From a virus, in the IMG/VR virus record IMGVR_UViG_3300014962_000004, positions 102,522 through 150,100 of that record: a stretch of 47,579 bases of DNA. One strand, 5' to 3'. Positions 38,882-45,248 of this stretch are shown in pieces. The position numbers and the translations under genes were made by a program. How positions within the stretch are numbered: position 1 is the first letter of the stretch; every line of letters begins with the position of its first letter. The notes under the pieces are model-generated. The model was given only the letters and a program-made list of their open reading frames with translations. It ran no database searches and was not told the DNA's origin.

Positions 38882-39127
38882 TCACGTCAGCGCGCCGACC
38901 GCGCGCACGAACCGCTCCCACGCGAGATCGGTCGTGTCGCTCGCCGGGTCGGGGATCTCCGGCTTCCCGGCCTCCTGCCAGGCGACGTACTCCCGTCCCC
39001 ACTTCCACGGGCGCTCGAAGTATTCGTCCTCATCCGGCGGCATCAGACCGGCGGCGCGCAGCACGCACGCGAACCCGAACACCCGGTTGATCACGTGCCG
39101 TTCATTGGGGGAGACGAAATCAGCCAT
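38882..39127 (-). CDS. Small protein of unknown function
   Basis: 81 residues from ATG 39127, overlapping the next upstream gene by 8 bases. The sequence (SPNERHVINRVFGFACVLRAAGLMPPDEDEYFERPWKWGREYVAW...) has a hydrophobic helix and a Trp-rich segment. Not recognised. It is part of the chain of 4-8 base overlaps that runs from 38.9 to 41.3 kb. Confidence 0.5.
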   Translation of the reverse strand: MADFVSPNERHVINRVFGFACVLRAAGLMPPDEDEYFERPWKWGREYVAWQEAGKPEIPDPASDTTDLAWERFVRAVGALT

Positions 39128-39413
39128 TCGCGTCGATCCTTTCGTTGTCGGAGATCCGGCTCAGCCAGTCGGGCTGACAGCTCGTGCGGGTGCCGTCGTC
39201 GAGGATGACGACGACCGACTCGTGGGTGATCCTCGGCTCGGCCTCACGGCTCTCGTCCCACGACCACAGGCGGGTGTGCTCGTGCACCGTGCCGGTCGCC
39301 CCGATCAGGTCCGGCACCTCGTACCCCACGCGGGCCAGCCGCCCCATCTGGTGGACGGTTTTCATGTCCGGCGTGATGTGCACGCGCTCGCCGGGCGCGA
39401 AGAGGTCAGCCAC
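39120..39413 (-). CDS. Small beta-barrel-like protein
   Basis: 97 residues from GTG 39413 (overlap 8 bases); a TTG at 39422 is an alternative. The pattern PGERVHITPDM...GRLARVGYEVPDLIGATGTVHEHT, SVVVILDDGTRTSCQPDWL resembles an SH3- or KOW-like barrel used in RNA or protein binding. GGAAAGG is upstream. Function unknown. Confidence 0.5.
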   Translation of the reverse strand: MADLFAPGERVHITPDMKTVHQMGRLARVGYEVPDLIGATGTVHEHTRLWSWDESREAEPRITHESVVVILDDGTRTSCQPDWLSRISDNERIDANG

Positions 39414-39690
39414 GGGCTTCAATCCTTTCCGGGATGTCGGTGTCGAACAGTTCGCGCTCCCAGGCGCGGGAGTGCGGGCGCTCGCCGGTCAGCCAGGCCG
39501 AGACCCGCTGGCCCTCGATGGTCAGCCGGGCGTGCTTGGTGTCGTTGGTCACCAGCCCCCTGGCGAACAGCCCGGCCAGCACCTGGCGGTCGGGGTGGCG
39601 CAGCATCCAGTCGGCGGGCCAGAAGCCCTGCCCGCGCTCGCGCATGCCGATGAGGATCCGGCGCTGCCGTGCGCCCAGGCCCTTGGTCAT
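39406..39690 (-). CDS. Putative winged-helix protein
   Basis: 94 residues. The pattern RQRRILIGMRERGQGFWPADWMLRHPDRQVLAGLFARGLVTND...LTIEGQRVSAWL fits a small winged helix, with helix 3 around RQVLAGLFARGL and a wing around KHARLTIEG. Likely DNA-binding, inferred only. ATGA overlap with the 64-residue gene. Confidence 0.5.
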   Translation of the reverse strand: MTKGLGARQRRILIGMRERGQGFWPADWMLRHPDRQVLAGLFARGLVTNDTKHARLTIEGQRVSAWLTGERPHSRAWERELFDTDIPERIEARG

Positions 39691-39881
39691 GCGGTCATCT
39701 CCCTTTCGATCTGGCGGGCTTCCAGGACCGCGCGCAGCTCGCCGAGGGCGGCTTCCAGTGCGGCCCGCTCGGCCCGCTCGTAGCTGTTGGCGGTGTCGGT
39801 CGCCTCGCAGGCCGCGAGGAAGTCGTGGCGGCGCTGCAGGACGGCGAGGTGGCGGCTCTTAAACCGGTGGTAGCCGCTCAC
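39687..39881 (-). CDS. Small coiled-coil protein
   Basis: 64 residues, GTG start at 39881 overlapping the 51-residue gene. The peptide (HLAVLQRRHDFLAACEATDTANSYERAERAALEAALGELRAVLEARQ) is a long amphipathic helix. Not assigned. Confidence 0.5.
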   Translation of the reverse strand: MSGYHRFKSRHLAVLQRRHDFLAACEATDTANSYERAERAALEAALGELRAVLEARQIEREMTA

Positions 39882-40033
39882 TGCTCGGCCTCGAAACCGT
39901 CGAAGTAGCCGAACCCGCGCGTGCCCTCGTCCTGGCAGTGTGCCTGCGCGGCCTCGCGGGTCAGGCCGGTCGCCAGCACCCGGTTGGAGCGGTCGTCGCG
40001 GTAGAACCGGATGATCTTGTAGGTCTCGTTCAC
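39878..40033 (-). CDS. 51-residue protein of unknown function
   Basis: Starts at GTG 40033 (GTGA overlap) and ends at the TGA of 39880-39878. Beta start NETYKIIRFYRDDRSNRVLATG, then a helix with a single Cys (REAAQAHCQDEGTRGFGYFDG). The protein is compact and in the same coupled chain; no family recognised. Confidence 0.5.
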   Translation of the reverse strand: MNETYKIIRFYRDDRSNRVLATGLTREAAQAHCQDEGTRGFGYFDGFEAEQ

Positions 40034-40269
40034 GGTGCGGTCTCCTGCTTCTGTTCGGCTCGGATGGTCTTGAGGACGGCGATGTCGACTCCGTCGCGCA
40101 GCTCGGCGCGGGTCAGCTGGCACAGGCAGCCGCGCGTGCCGACCGGCTGGCCCTCCGCACGCCCGTACTGGCCCAGGATCGGGAAGCTGTGGGTGCAGCC
40201 GAGCGCGCCGTGCTTGGACATCGGGTGCTCGCAGAACGCGCACCGGTCGACCGGCTTGCGGGCGCTCAT
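40030..40269 (-). CDS. Small zinc-binding protein
   Basis: 79 residues from ATG 40269 (ATGA). Contains CAFCEHPMSKHGALGCTHSF, an apparent C-x2-C...H...C-x-H zinc site, and later CLCQLTRAELRDGVDIAVLKTIRAEQ. Not assigned. Several proteins of this kind occur in the window. Confidence 0.55.
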   Translation of the reverse strand: MSARKPVDRCAFCEHPMSKHGALGCTHSFPILGQYGRAEGQPVGTRGCLCQLTRAELRDGVDIAVLKTIRAEQKQETAP

Positions 40270-40412
40270 TCCTGGCCCCCAGACGGGCCGTGGAAGCCCC
40301 CGCAGGACGAGCACGGCACACAGCCGCAGTCGAAGCCGCGCGGGTGCTCGTGGCCGCACCAGCCGCACGTCTCGATGATCTCGTCCTCGTCGAACCAGGA
40401 CAGCGCGCTCAC
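40266..40412 (-). CDS. 48-residue Cys-rich protein
   Basis: Starts at GTG 40412 (GTGA). It contains CGWCGHEHPRGFDCGCVPCSSCGG, six cysteines, likely two zinc sites. The acidic start (SWFDEDEIIE) is followed directly by this domain. Not assigned. Confidence 0.5.
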   Translation of the reverse strand: MSALSWFDEDEIIETCGWCGHEHPRGFDCGCVPCSSCGGFHGPSGGQE

Positions 40413-40729
40413 TGGTCGGCCTCGCCGGTGAGGACGGCGCTCAGGTGCGTGCCCCAGACCCCCATCGCGGTGGTCTCGGCGGGCACCGCCCGGAAGGTCT
40501 CGCCGCAGGCGCAGACGACCAGGTGCGGCGCGTCCTTGACCGGGTGCGGCAGGTGCTCGATGATCCGGTTGGCGGTCTCCCGCTGGCGGGCGCGCTGCTC
40601 GATCTCGCGGGCCTCGATGTCCTCGCAGCCGGAGCACAGGAAGCGCCGACCGCTGGCGGCGAAGAGCTTGTCGCCGGGGAACGGCTCGCGACAGCGCGAG
40701 CACTTGTAGGTGTTGTCGGTGATGGTCAT
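40409..40729 (-). CDS. Zinc-ribbon protein
   Basis: 106 residues from ATG 40729, with GAGAGG upstream. It has KCSRCREPFPGDKLF...FLCSGC, a four-Cys ribbon, then a helix (EREIEQRARQRETANRIIEHLPH) and a further CxC (VVCACGETF). It resembles a double zinc-knuckle protein. Function unknown. Confidence 0.55.
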   Translation of the reverse strand: MTITDNTYKCSRCREPFPGDKLFAASGRRFLCSGCEDIEAREIEQRARQRETANRIIEHLPHPVKDAPHLVVCACGETFRAVPAETTAMGVWGTHLSAVLTGEADQ

Positions 40730-40785
40730 TGCGGGCCTCTCAGTGGGTCGTGGACGGACGTTCGGGGGTGGGTAGGGGTGATGGG

Positions 40786-40911
40786 CTAGATGTCGTCTTC
40801 GGGGGTCATCTCCTGCTCGCAGGAATGGCAGACCGGGTACACGTTGGACATTTCGATGTCCTGGGCGGGGCAGAAGCAGGCGGTCCCGCACGGCTCGCAG
40901 ACGTAGATCAC
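40786..40911 (-). CDS. 41-residue Cys-rich peptide
   Basis: GTG at 40911 overlaps the TGA of the upstream gene. The peptide has CEPCGTACFCPAQ and CHSCEQEM, six Cys in 41 residues. Probably a zinc-binding mini-protein. The start is supported by coupling only. Confidence 0.45.
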   Translation of the reverse strand: MIYVCEPCGTACFCPAQDIEMSNVYPVCHSCEQEMTPEDDI

Positions 40912-41315
40912 GCGGTCACCCCCTCGTCGACCGGGGTGAGCACGCCCAGCCGGAGCTGGTCGGCGAGATCCGGCAGCAGGGCGGCGGCGTTGGCGATCTC
41001 GCTGCCCTGGAAGCCGGACAGCACCTCGGCGGCAGCGTCGAGGACGGCGGGCGCGTCGAGCGCCTGCCCGGCGAACGCCTCCCGGATGGCCGCTTCTGCG
41101 GCCTCCTGGGCTGCGGCCTGGGTCGGGGCCTCGCCGCTGCGGGAGAAGCCGCCGGAGTACGCGTCGACGGTGACGACCCACTCCCAGCGGGTGTCGTCGT
41201 ACTCACGCCCGCTCCAGGACGGCTCGACCTCGGCGACGAGCGGGCCGAACGTCAGGCCGATGCGCCGGTAGATGATGGGCTGCCAGTCGGCGCTGGCGGT
41301 AAGGGTGAACGACAT
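40908..41315 (-). CDS. Protein of unknown function
   Basis: 135 residues from ATG 41315, with GGAGGCAACC upstream. The N-terminal half is beta-rich with many Trp (ADWQPIIYRRIGLTFGPL, WSGREYDDTRWEWVVTVDAYSGGF), then an Ala-rich helical half. It begins the unit led by the TTTGCG-type promoter at 41350-41379. Not recognised. Confidence 0.55.
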   Translation of the reverse strand: MSFTLTASADWQPIIYRRIGLTFGPLVAEVEPSWSGREYDDTRWEWVVTVDAYSGGFSRSGEAPTQAAAQEAAEAAIREAFAGQALDAPAVLDAAAEVLSGFQGSEIANAAALLPDLADQLRLGVLTPVDEGVTA

Positions 41316-41349
41316 GGTTGCCTCCGGTGTGTGGGTGGGTGGTGTCCCC

Positions 41350-41379
41350 ATGATAGGCGCACTACAGTCCGAACGCAAA
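41350..41379 (-). promoter_or_regulatory. Promoter of TTTGCG-N18-TATCAT class
   Basis: -35 TTTGCG (41374-41379) and -10 TATCAT (41350-41355), 18 bases apart. The spacer holds CTGTAG, the variable form of the CTATAG core. It lies 35 bases before the ATG at 41315 and just after a GC-rich hairpin that would end the previous unit. Confidence 0.65.
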
Positions 41380-41422
41380 CCAGCCCCCGCCGGTGAGGGC
41401 GAGGGCCGGTGAGCGGGCCGGG

Positions 41423-41725
41423 CTACTTGAACCAGGACACCACGAGGTTGAGCGCCGGGTTGATGCCGTCCTTGCGAGCGCGCTCGGCCTTGGCGTAGCC
41501 CCGGCGGGCGTTGCCCTGGCCGTAGAGGCCCGCGTCGACCAGCTTGCCGGTGGTGGGCGCGAAGAACGCGTGCACCTCCATCCGCAGCTCGCGGCTGACC
41601 AGGATCTCGTAGTTGGGGGTCGCGATGACGCGCTCCCAGCCCGCCGCCTCGGCAGCGCGCACGACCTTGGCGCGCTCGTTGTTCAGGTGGGTCGGGACGG
41701 TGGAGATGCGGGTGGTGGTGGACAT
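41423..41725 (-). CDS. Protein of unknown function
   Basis: 100 residues from ATG 41725 with GAAAGGCGAC upstream. It opens STTTRISTVPTHLNNERAKVVRAAEAAGWERV and includes VSRELRMEVHAFFAPTTGKLVD, a compact alpha/beta fold. Ends SWFK. Single-gene unit with its own promoter (41764-41792) and a following terminator-like hairpin. Not recognised. Confidence 0.6.
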   Translation of the reverse strand: MSTTTRISTVPTHLNNERAKVVRAAEAAGWERVIATPNYEILVSRELRMEVHAFFAPTTGKLVDAGLYGQGNARRGYAKAERARKDGINPALNLVVSWFK

Positions 41726-41763
41726 GGCTGTCGCCTTTCGTCGCGAAGTGGTGGGTGCCCTTC

Positions 41764-41792
41764 ATGGTACGCGCTATAGCCCGAAACGCAAA
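41764..41792 (-). promoter_or_regulatory. Promoter of TTTGCG-N17-TACCAT class
   Basis: TTTGCG at 41787-41792 and TACCAT at 41764-41769, 17 bases apart. The spacer reads GGGCTATAGCG, the CTATAG core. It is 39 bases before the ATG of the 41423-41725 gene. Confidence 0.65.
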
Positions 41793-41796
41793 CGAC

Positions 41797-41818
41797 CCCC
41801 TGGCGGGCTGCCAGAGGG
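41797..41818 (-). terminator. Hairpin terminator before the 41764 promoter
   Basis: Minus strand CCCTCTGGC / GCCAGGGGG around AGCCC, then TCGTTTG. It lies just after the stop of the 41834-42130 gene and directly before the promoter of the next unit. Confidence 0.55.
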
Positions 41819-41833
41819 CCGAGAACGGGGGAG

Positions 41834-42130
41834 CTAGCGGGTCAGCTCGTGGTGGGCCAGGCGACGCTGGAACGCCTCGGAGTCGGTCTCGTCGACACCC
41901 TTGATGATGTAGAAGTAGTCCGCGTCGAAGGTGCCGTTGCCCTGGTTCGAGCTGCCGATGGTGATCATGTCGCCCCGGACGGCGGTGACGACACCGGTGT
42001 GGTGCTCGGTGCGCAGGCGAGCACCGACGAAGTCGCCGACCTTGAAGGTGACCTGGTTGCGTCCGACGGTGCGCTGCGCGCCGAGCATGATGTTGGAGAT
42101 GGTGCGCTGGCTGTGGGTGAAGGTGCTCAT
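41834..42130 (-). CDS. Protein of unknown function with small barrel
   Basis: 98 residues from ATG 42130; GAAAGGCCATCGCC precedes it. It contains RTISNIMLGAQRTVGRNQVTFKVGDFVGARL, then TGVVTAVRGDMITIGSSNQGNGTF, an SH3/KOW-like barrel, and a C-terminal helix. Single-gene unit. Function unknown. Confidence 0.6.
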   Translation of the reverse strand: MSTFTHSQRTISNIMLGAQRTVGRNQVTFKVGDFVGARLRTEHHTGVVTAVRGDMITIGSSNQGNGTFDADYFYIIKGVDETDSEAFQRRLAHHELTR

Positions 42131-42165
42131 GGCGATGGCCTTTCGTCGAAGTGGTGGTGACCCCC

Positions 42166-42195
42166 ACGATACACGCGCTACAGCCTGAACGTGTT
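42166..42195 (-). promoter_or_regulatory. Promoter-like element with CTGTAG spacer
   Basis: -10 TATCGT (42166-42171) with an 18-base spacer containing GCTGTAGCGCG and a degenerate -35 (AACACG, 42190-42195). It lies about 36 bases before the ATG at 42130. It follows a hairpin at 42262-42280 (CCCCGGC / GCCGGGG). Confidence 0.5.
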
Positions 42196-42261
42196 CGCCG
42201 TGAGCGAACGGGGCTGTGTGGCGCTCTGCGCGCCGGATCCGCCCCCGGACACACAGAACGA

Positions 42262-42280
42262 CCCCGGCTGGCTGCCGGGG
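42262..42280 (-). terminator. Short GC hairpin
   Basis: CCCCGGC-AGCCA-GCCGGGG on the minus strand, followed by TCGTTCTG, after the stop of the 42305-43288 gene. Likely terminator with a weak T-tract. Confidence 0.5.
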
Positions 42281-42304
42281 CCGCTGTGAGGCTGCTGGGG
42301 GCCG

Positions 42305-43288
42305 TTACCGGCCATTGCGCGCGTTGCGCGCCTGCAGCTTCTTGTCCATCTCGGCCTTGATCTCCTCGACCGTCTTGCCGTGCTTCGCGGCCAGCGCCGT
42401 GTAGGCGTAGTCGAGCCACTCCCGGTAGGTCGGGTAACGCTCGTCGATGGCGATGACCTCCCAGGTCTGGCGGTCGCGCTTGGTGGCGCGCGAGCTGCGC
42501 TCGTCGAGCCGGACACCACGGTGGTAGGCCAGCACGTCGAGGATGGCGGTGACCAGGCTGCGCTCGGTCTTGATCTCGTTGAGGTCGACATCGAGCACCA
42601 GTTCGCGGGTGCCGGGCACGAACACCGCCTTGGCATCCTTGGCAGCCTGCTTGGCGGCTTTCTCGGCAGCCTTGGCAGCCTGGGCCTCGGCCTGCTGGGC
42701 CTTGGTCATCGGCTTGCCGTCCGGGCCGGTGAGCAGCTTGCCGTTCTGCCACGCCGCCGGGGCGGTCGGGTAGCAGTGGCTGCACAGCACCTCGCCGTAA
42801 GCCTCGACCGCGTCGGCCTCGGTGTCGCCGGACAGCTCGGGCAGCCAGTAGGTCAGGGTGTCCCAGCGGAGCGTGAAGCAGCCCTCCTTGTTGTGGATGT
42901 GCCCGCCGACGACGGCGAGGAACCGGCTCCACTGGCCGTGCTCGTACCAGAGCTTGCCGTGCTCGGAGACGGCGGCACCGGCGACCTCAGCGGCCTCGGC
43001 GGCGGCGCGGTACTTAGCGACCGCGTCCTTGGCCTCGCGGCCCTTGTAGGTCTCGTCGGTCGCGGCCAGCTCGACGGCCTTGTCGAACGCCTCCTGGGCG
43101 GTCAGGCCCCAGCGGCGGTCGCGGCCCCAGCCGGTCTGGCGGTCGCCGACGGTGTAGCGCAGGGATTCCAGCGCGCTGTTGCGCTTGCGGTCGGCGGCGC
43201 GGGCGATCTCGATCAGCTCGACGTAGCGCAGATCCGATGCCTTGGCCTCGTCGCGGGTGAAGATGCGGGCGGGGGTGGAGGTGGTCAT
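42305..43288 (-). CDS. Protein of unknown function with Cys/His site and Ala/Lys coiled coil
   Basis: 327 residues from ATG 43288, GAAAGGGTCATC upstream. The N-terminal 130 residues are helical (DEAKASDLRYVELIEIARAAD...). Next comes GGHIHNKEGCFTLRWDTLTYWL...EVLCSHC, a likely zinc site. Around 205-230 there is a strong Ala/Lys/Gln helix (AEAQAAKAAEKAAKQAAKDAK). The C-terminal region contains TWEVIAIDERYPTYREWLDYAYTAL. Own promoter and hairpin on both sides, so it is an independent unit. Not recognised. Confidence 0.6.
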   Translation of the reverse strand: MTTSTPARIFTRDEAKASDLRYVELIEIARAADRKRNSALESLRYTVGDRQTGWGRDRRWGLTAQEAFDKAVELAATDETYKGREAKDAVAKYRAAAEAAEVAGAAVSEHGKLWYEHGQWSRFLAVVGGHIHNKEGCFTLRWDTLTYWLPELSGDTEADAVEAYGEVLCSHCYPTAPAAWQNGKLLTGPDGKPMTKAQQAEAQAAKAAEKAAKQAAKDAKAVFVPGTRELVLDVDLNEIKTERSLVTAILDVLAYHRGVRLDERSSRATKRDRQTWEVIAIDERYPTYREWLDYAYTALAAKHGKTVEEIKAEMDKKLQARNARNGR

Positions 43289-43325
43289 GATGACCCTTTC
43301 GTCGGTGGTGGTGGTGACGCTGTCC

Positions 43326-43355
43326 AGGATAGGCGCGTTCGGGCTATAGCGCAAA
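43326..43355 (-). promoter_or_regulatory. Promoter of TTTGCG-N18-TATCCT class
   Basis: TTTGCG (43350-43355) and TATCCT (43326-43331) with an 18-base spacer that begins CTATAGCCCGAACGCG. It lies 38 bases before the ATG at 43288. Confidence 0.65.
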
Positions 43356-43362
43356 CAAACAA

Positions 43363-43385
43363 CCCCCAGGTGTTTTACCTGGGGG
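43363..43385 (-). terminator. Perfect 9-bp stem terminator
   Basis: Arms 43363-43371 and 43377-43385 (CCCCCAGGT / ACCTGGGGG) around AAAAC, followed on the minus strand by TTGTTTGTTTG. It terminates the 43411-43791 unit and is directly followed by the 43326 promoter. Confidence 0.7.
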
Positions 43386-43410
43386 CTGTATGCCGGTTGA
43401 GCTGCGACGA

Positions 43411-43791
43411 TCAGTCGACCTTGACGCGCAGCTGCTCGGTCGCGCTCACGCCGGTCTGGTGACCGTCGGTCGTGGTGATCAGCACCTCGTCGTCGAGCAC
43501 CTCGATGCTGCGGACGATGCCCCAGGTGAGCTGGTCGCCCTCCTGCAGGTCGGTCGAGAACACCAGGCGGCTGGCCTGGCCGTTGACCCGCAGGCCGGTG
43601 TGGTAGCGGATCTCGCCACCGGCGAGCAGCAGCGCGGTGTCGTAGTCGTCCGCCGCCAGCGCGTGCAGGAACTGGCCCTTGTACGTCACGTCCGCGCCGA
43701 CCACGCCGCTGTCGTGGATCCGCAGCTCGACGAGGTAGTTGCCGATGGCGACGGTCTTGCGGACGGGGGCGGAGTTGATGATGCCGGTCAT
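43411..43791 (-). CDS. Protein of unknown function
   Basis: 126 residues from ATG 43791 with CGAAAGGGGAATCTC upstream. The protein is almost all beta strand (VAIGNYLVELRIHDSGVVGADVTYKGQFLHAL, LRVNGQASRLVFSTDLQEGDQLTWGI). It may form a beta-sandwich. Own promoter (43831-43860) and a terminator after it. Not recognised. Confidence 0.6.
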   Translation of the reverse strand: MTGIINSAPVRKTVAIGNYLVELRIHDSGVVGADVTYKGQFLHALAADDYDTALLLAGGEIRYHTGLRVNGQASRLVFSTDLQEGDQLTWGIVRSIEVLDDEVLITTTDGHQTGVSATEQLRVKVD

Positions 43792-43830
43792 GAGATTCCC
43801 CTTTCGAGGGCTAGGTGGTGGTGTCACACC

Positions 43831-43860
43831 AGGATAGGCCGGATCGGGCTATAGCGCAAA
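43831..43860 (-). promoter_or_regulatory. Promoter of TTTGCG-N18-TATCCT class
   Basis: TTTGCG (43855-43860) and TATCCT (43831-43836), spacer 18, starting CTATAGCCCGATCCGGCC. It is 39 bases before the ATG at 43791. A second TTGACG-like hexamer lies further upstream. Confidence 0.65.
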
Positions 43861-43943
43861 CGCAGAAAAAACTTGACACCCAGATGTCGAATGTGCTCGT
43901 CAAGCAGTTTCTCGGAGAGCGAAATCGCTTGACAAAATGAAAA

Positions 43944-43969
43944 CCCCCCCGACCGCGTGGGCCGGGGGC
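43944..43969 (-). terminator. Strong GC hairpin with T-tract
   Basis: Minus strand CCCCCGGCC / GGTCGGGGGGG around CACGC, then TTTTCATTTTG. It stands just after the stop of the 43983-44249 gene. Confidence 0.7.
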
Positions 43970-43982
43970 TTTCGGGCGTTGG

Positions 43983-44249
43983 TCAATCCTCGTCGTCGTC
44001 GTTGGGGAAGATCCGCCAGGTGATCTCGAACGCGTCGAGCGCGGCGGTGAAGCCGAACACGTCGGTCACGTCGATCTCGAAGTCCATGTCGCTCAGGCCG
44101 GTGACGAAGTCGGTGCCGCCCCCGGTGTGGACGGCGTTGTGCTTCTCGGCCAGATCCATGGCCAGCCCGGCGTTGCCGGTCTTGTCGTAGTAGTCGTCGG
44201 GGTCAAGCTGGGTGACGTTGACCGTGACGGTCGTGGTGGTGGTGCTCAT
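43983..44249 (-). CDS. Small acidic protein
   Basis: 88 residues from ATG 44249, overlapping the 49-residue gene by 4 bases. Sequence: TTTTTVTVNVTQLDPDDYYDKTG, then AMDLAEKHNAV, TDFVTGLSDMDFEIDVTDVFGF and a final IFPNDDDED. Acidic and beta-rich; possible small decoy or regulatory protein, not assigned. Confidence 0.55.
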   Translation of the reverse strand: MSTTTTTVTVNVTQLDPDDYYDKTGNAGLAMDLAEKHNAVHTGGGTDFVTGLSDMDFEIDVTDVFGFTAALDAFEITWRIFPNDDDED

Positions 44250-44395
44250 GCGACGGCCTCCCGTCCGGCTGCAGTGATCTGCACGCCCTCGACGAATCCC
44301 TGGCGGACCAAGGCGGCGTGGGTGCGGGTGTTGGTCATGACGGTGCCTCCGCGCCGGACGGCAGCCTCCAAGGCGGCACGCATGGCGGGGGTCAT
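44246..44395 (-). CDS. 49-residue protein of unknown function
   Basis: The frame opens at ATG 44395 (ATGA overlap) and ends at 44246. It has a basic helix (AMRAALEAAVRRGG) and then TRTHAALVRQGFVEGVQITAAGREAVA. A further internal ATG at 44338 is preceded by CGGAGGCACCGTC and would give a 30-residue product. Tiny, coupled, unassigned. Confidence 0.45.
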   Translation of the reverse strand: MTPAMRAALEAAVRRGGTVMTNTRTHAALVRQGFVEGVQITAAGREAVA

Positions 44396-44535
44396 GACCG
44401 GGCCTCGACAGCAGCGACGATCTGCTCGGCGACGTGCTGGGAGTGGCTGCCGGTCTCGGCACCGCAGATGCAGCGCTTCTTGCCGACGTGCCAGCGGTGC
44501 TGGTCGATGACCTTGGCGATGGCCTCGGTGTTCAT
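44392..44535 (-). CDS. 47-residue Cys-containing protein
   Basis: ATG 44535, AGGAGGCACACACC upstream. Contains HRWHVGKKRCICGAETGSHSQHVAEQ, a candidate CxC...H...H zinc site. First gene of an operon of three (44535 down to 43983). It follows the TTGACA promoter at 44573-44600. Confidence 0.5.
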   Translation of the reverse strand: MNTEAIAKVIDQHRWHVGKKRCICGAETGSHSQHVAEQIVAAVEARS

Positions 44536-44572
44536 GGTGTGTGCCTCCTGGGCGTAGGTGGTGGTAATGCCC

Positions 44573-44600
44573 AAGATACGCCTGCAGGTGCAGTTGTCAA
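44573..44600 (-). promoter_or_regulatory. Sigma-A-like promoter TTGACA-N16-TATCTT
   Basis: TTGACA (44595-44600) and TATCTT (44573-44578) with a 16-base spacer that contains a dyad CTGCA..TGCAG. It stands 38 bases before the ATG at 44535. Confidence 0.65.
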
Positions 44601-44619
44601 ACACTGCAGCTTGACATCC

Positions 44620-44719
44620 CCTGTGTTTATGCGTTCTGCAGGTGAGCAACAGCCTGTGGTGTGTGGGTTTGTGGTGATGAATGTGGGTTTGTGTGGTTTT
44701 GCGTAGTGGGTGGGTGTGG
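44620..44719 (-). promoter_or_regulatory. C/A-rich, G-poor leader or rut-like region
   Basis: A stretch of about 95 bases between the 44720-45025 gene and the TTGACA promoter. On the minus strand it is C/A rich with very little G and contains two copies of ACAAACCCACA. Such sequence matches a Rho utilisation site. It could terminate the upstream unit. No gene seen here. Confidence 0.4.
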
Positions 44720-45025
44720 CTATTGGTTGTTTGCACTCTGGCACGGCCCATTGCACCCCTGCGGGGCGTGAGAGGACGGTGCGGATGTCGGGGTGGTCGT
44801 GGTGGCGGTCGTCGGCCAGAGAGGCAATGAGGGGGCATTCCGGGGCAGCGCGGAGGCCAGCCCGTGCAGGGTGTGGGCGGTGGTTTCCAGGGCGCGGTTG
44901 AGGGTGCCGACCATGTCGTTGAGGGTGGCCAGAATGGAGACGATTCCTCGGCTCGTGTCTTCCAGTTCCAGGATCCTCAGTTCCAGGCGGGCCTGGTGCT
45001 CGTGGCAGTCGTGGGTGTATTTCAT
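44720..45025 (-). CDS. Coiled-coil protein with Pro/Thr-rich tail
   Basis: 101 residues from ATG 45025. The first 60 residues are a charged helix (MKYTHDCHEHQARLELRILELEDTSRGIVSILATLND...). The C-terminus is a low-complexity Thr/Pro/Ser tail. Similar to small helical phage proteins, no family recognised. Upstream AGCCGAAGAG is a weak ribosome site. Confidence 0.5.
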   Translation of the reverse strand: MKYTHDCHEHQARLELRILELEDTSRGIVSILATLNDMVGTLNRALETTAHTLHGLASALPRNAPSLPLWPTTATTTTPTSAPSSHAPQGCNGPCQSANNQ

Positions 45026-45053
45026 CTCTTCGGCTTTTCGTTTCGGTTCGGTG

Positions 45054-45248
45054 TTACGCGCCGGTCAGATACGAGGGCAGCCCGGTGGTGTCGCGCCAGC
45101 ACTGGGACAGGTTCGGGGTGCACTGCATCCGGCTGCCGTCCCCGTTGGTGACGTAGTTGGGCAGCAGGGTCGGCGTGGGGTAGGAGGGGGTCGGATCCGG
45201 GGCCGGGGACAGCGTGAACGTCAGGGTGGCCAGCAGGGTGGTGATCAC
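45054..45248 (-). CDS. Small secreted protein with disulfide pair
   Basis: 64 residues from GTG 45248 (GTGA overlap). N-terminus VITTLLATLTFTLSPAP is a short signal peptide. The mature chain has a Pro/Thr stretch and MQCTPNLSQCW, a single Cys pair. Probably exported or lipoprotein-like. Not recognised. Confidence 0.5.
   Translation of the reverse strand: MITTLLATLTFTLSPAPDPTPSYPTPTLLPNYVTNGDGSRMQCTPNLSQCWRDTTGLPSYLTGA

Noticed and set aside
43880-44612. Stoperator-like GGGTGTCAAG and GGGGATGTCAAG near two promoters
   Set aside because: They resemble the L5 stoperator GGTGGMTGTCAAG but are few, incomplete and include the TTGACA -35 itself. No evidence of a matching repressor in the window.
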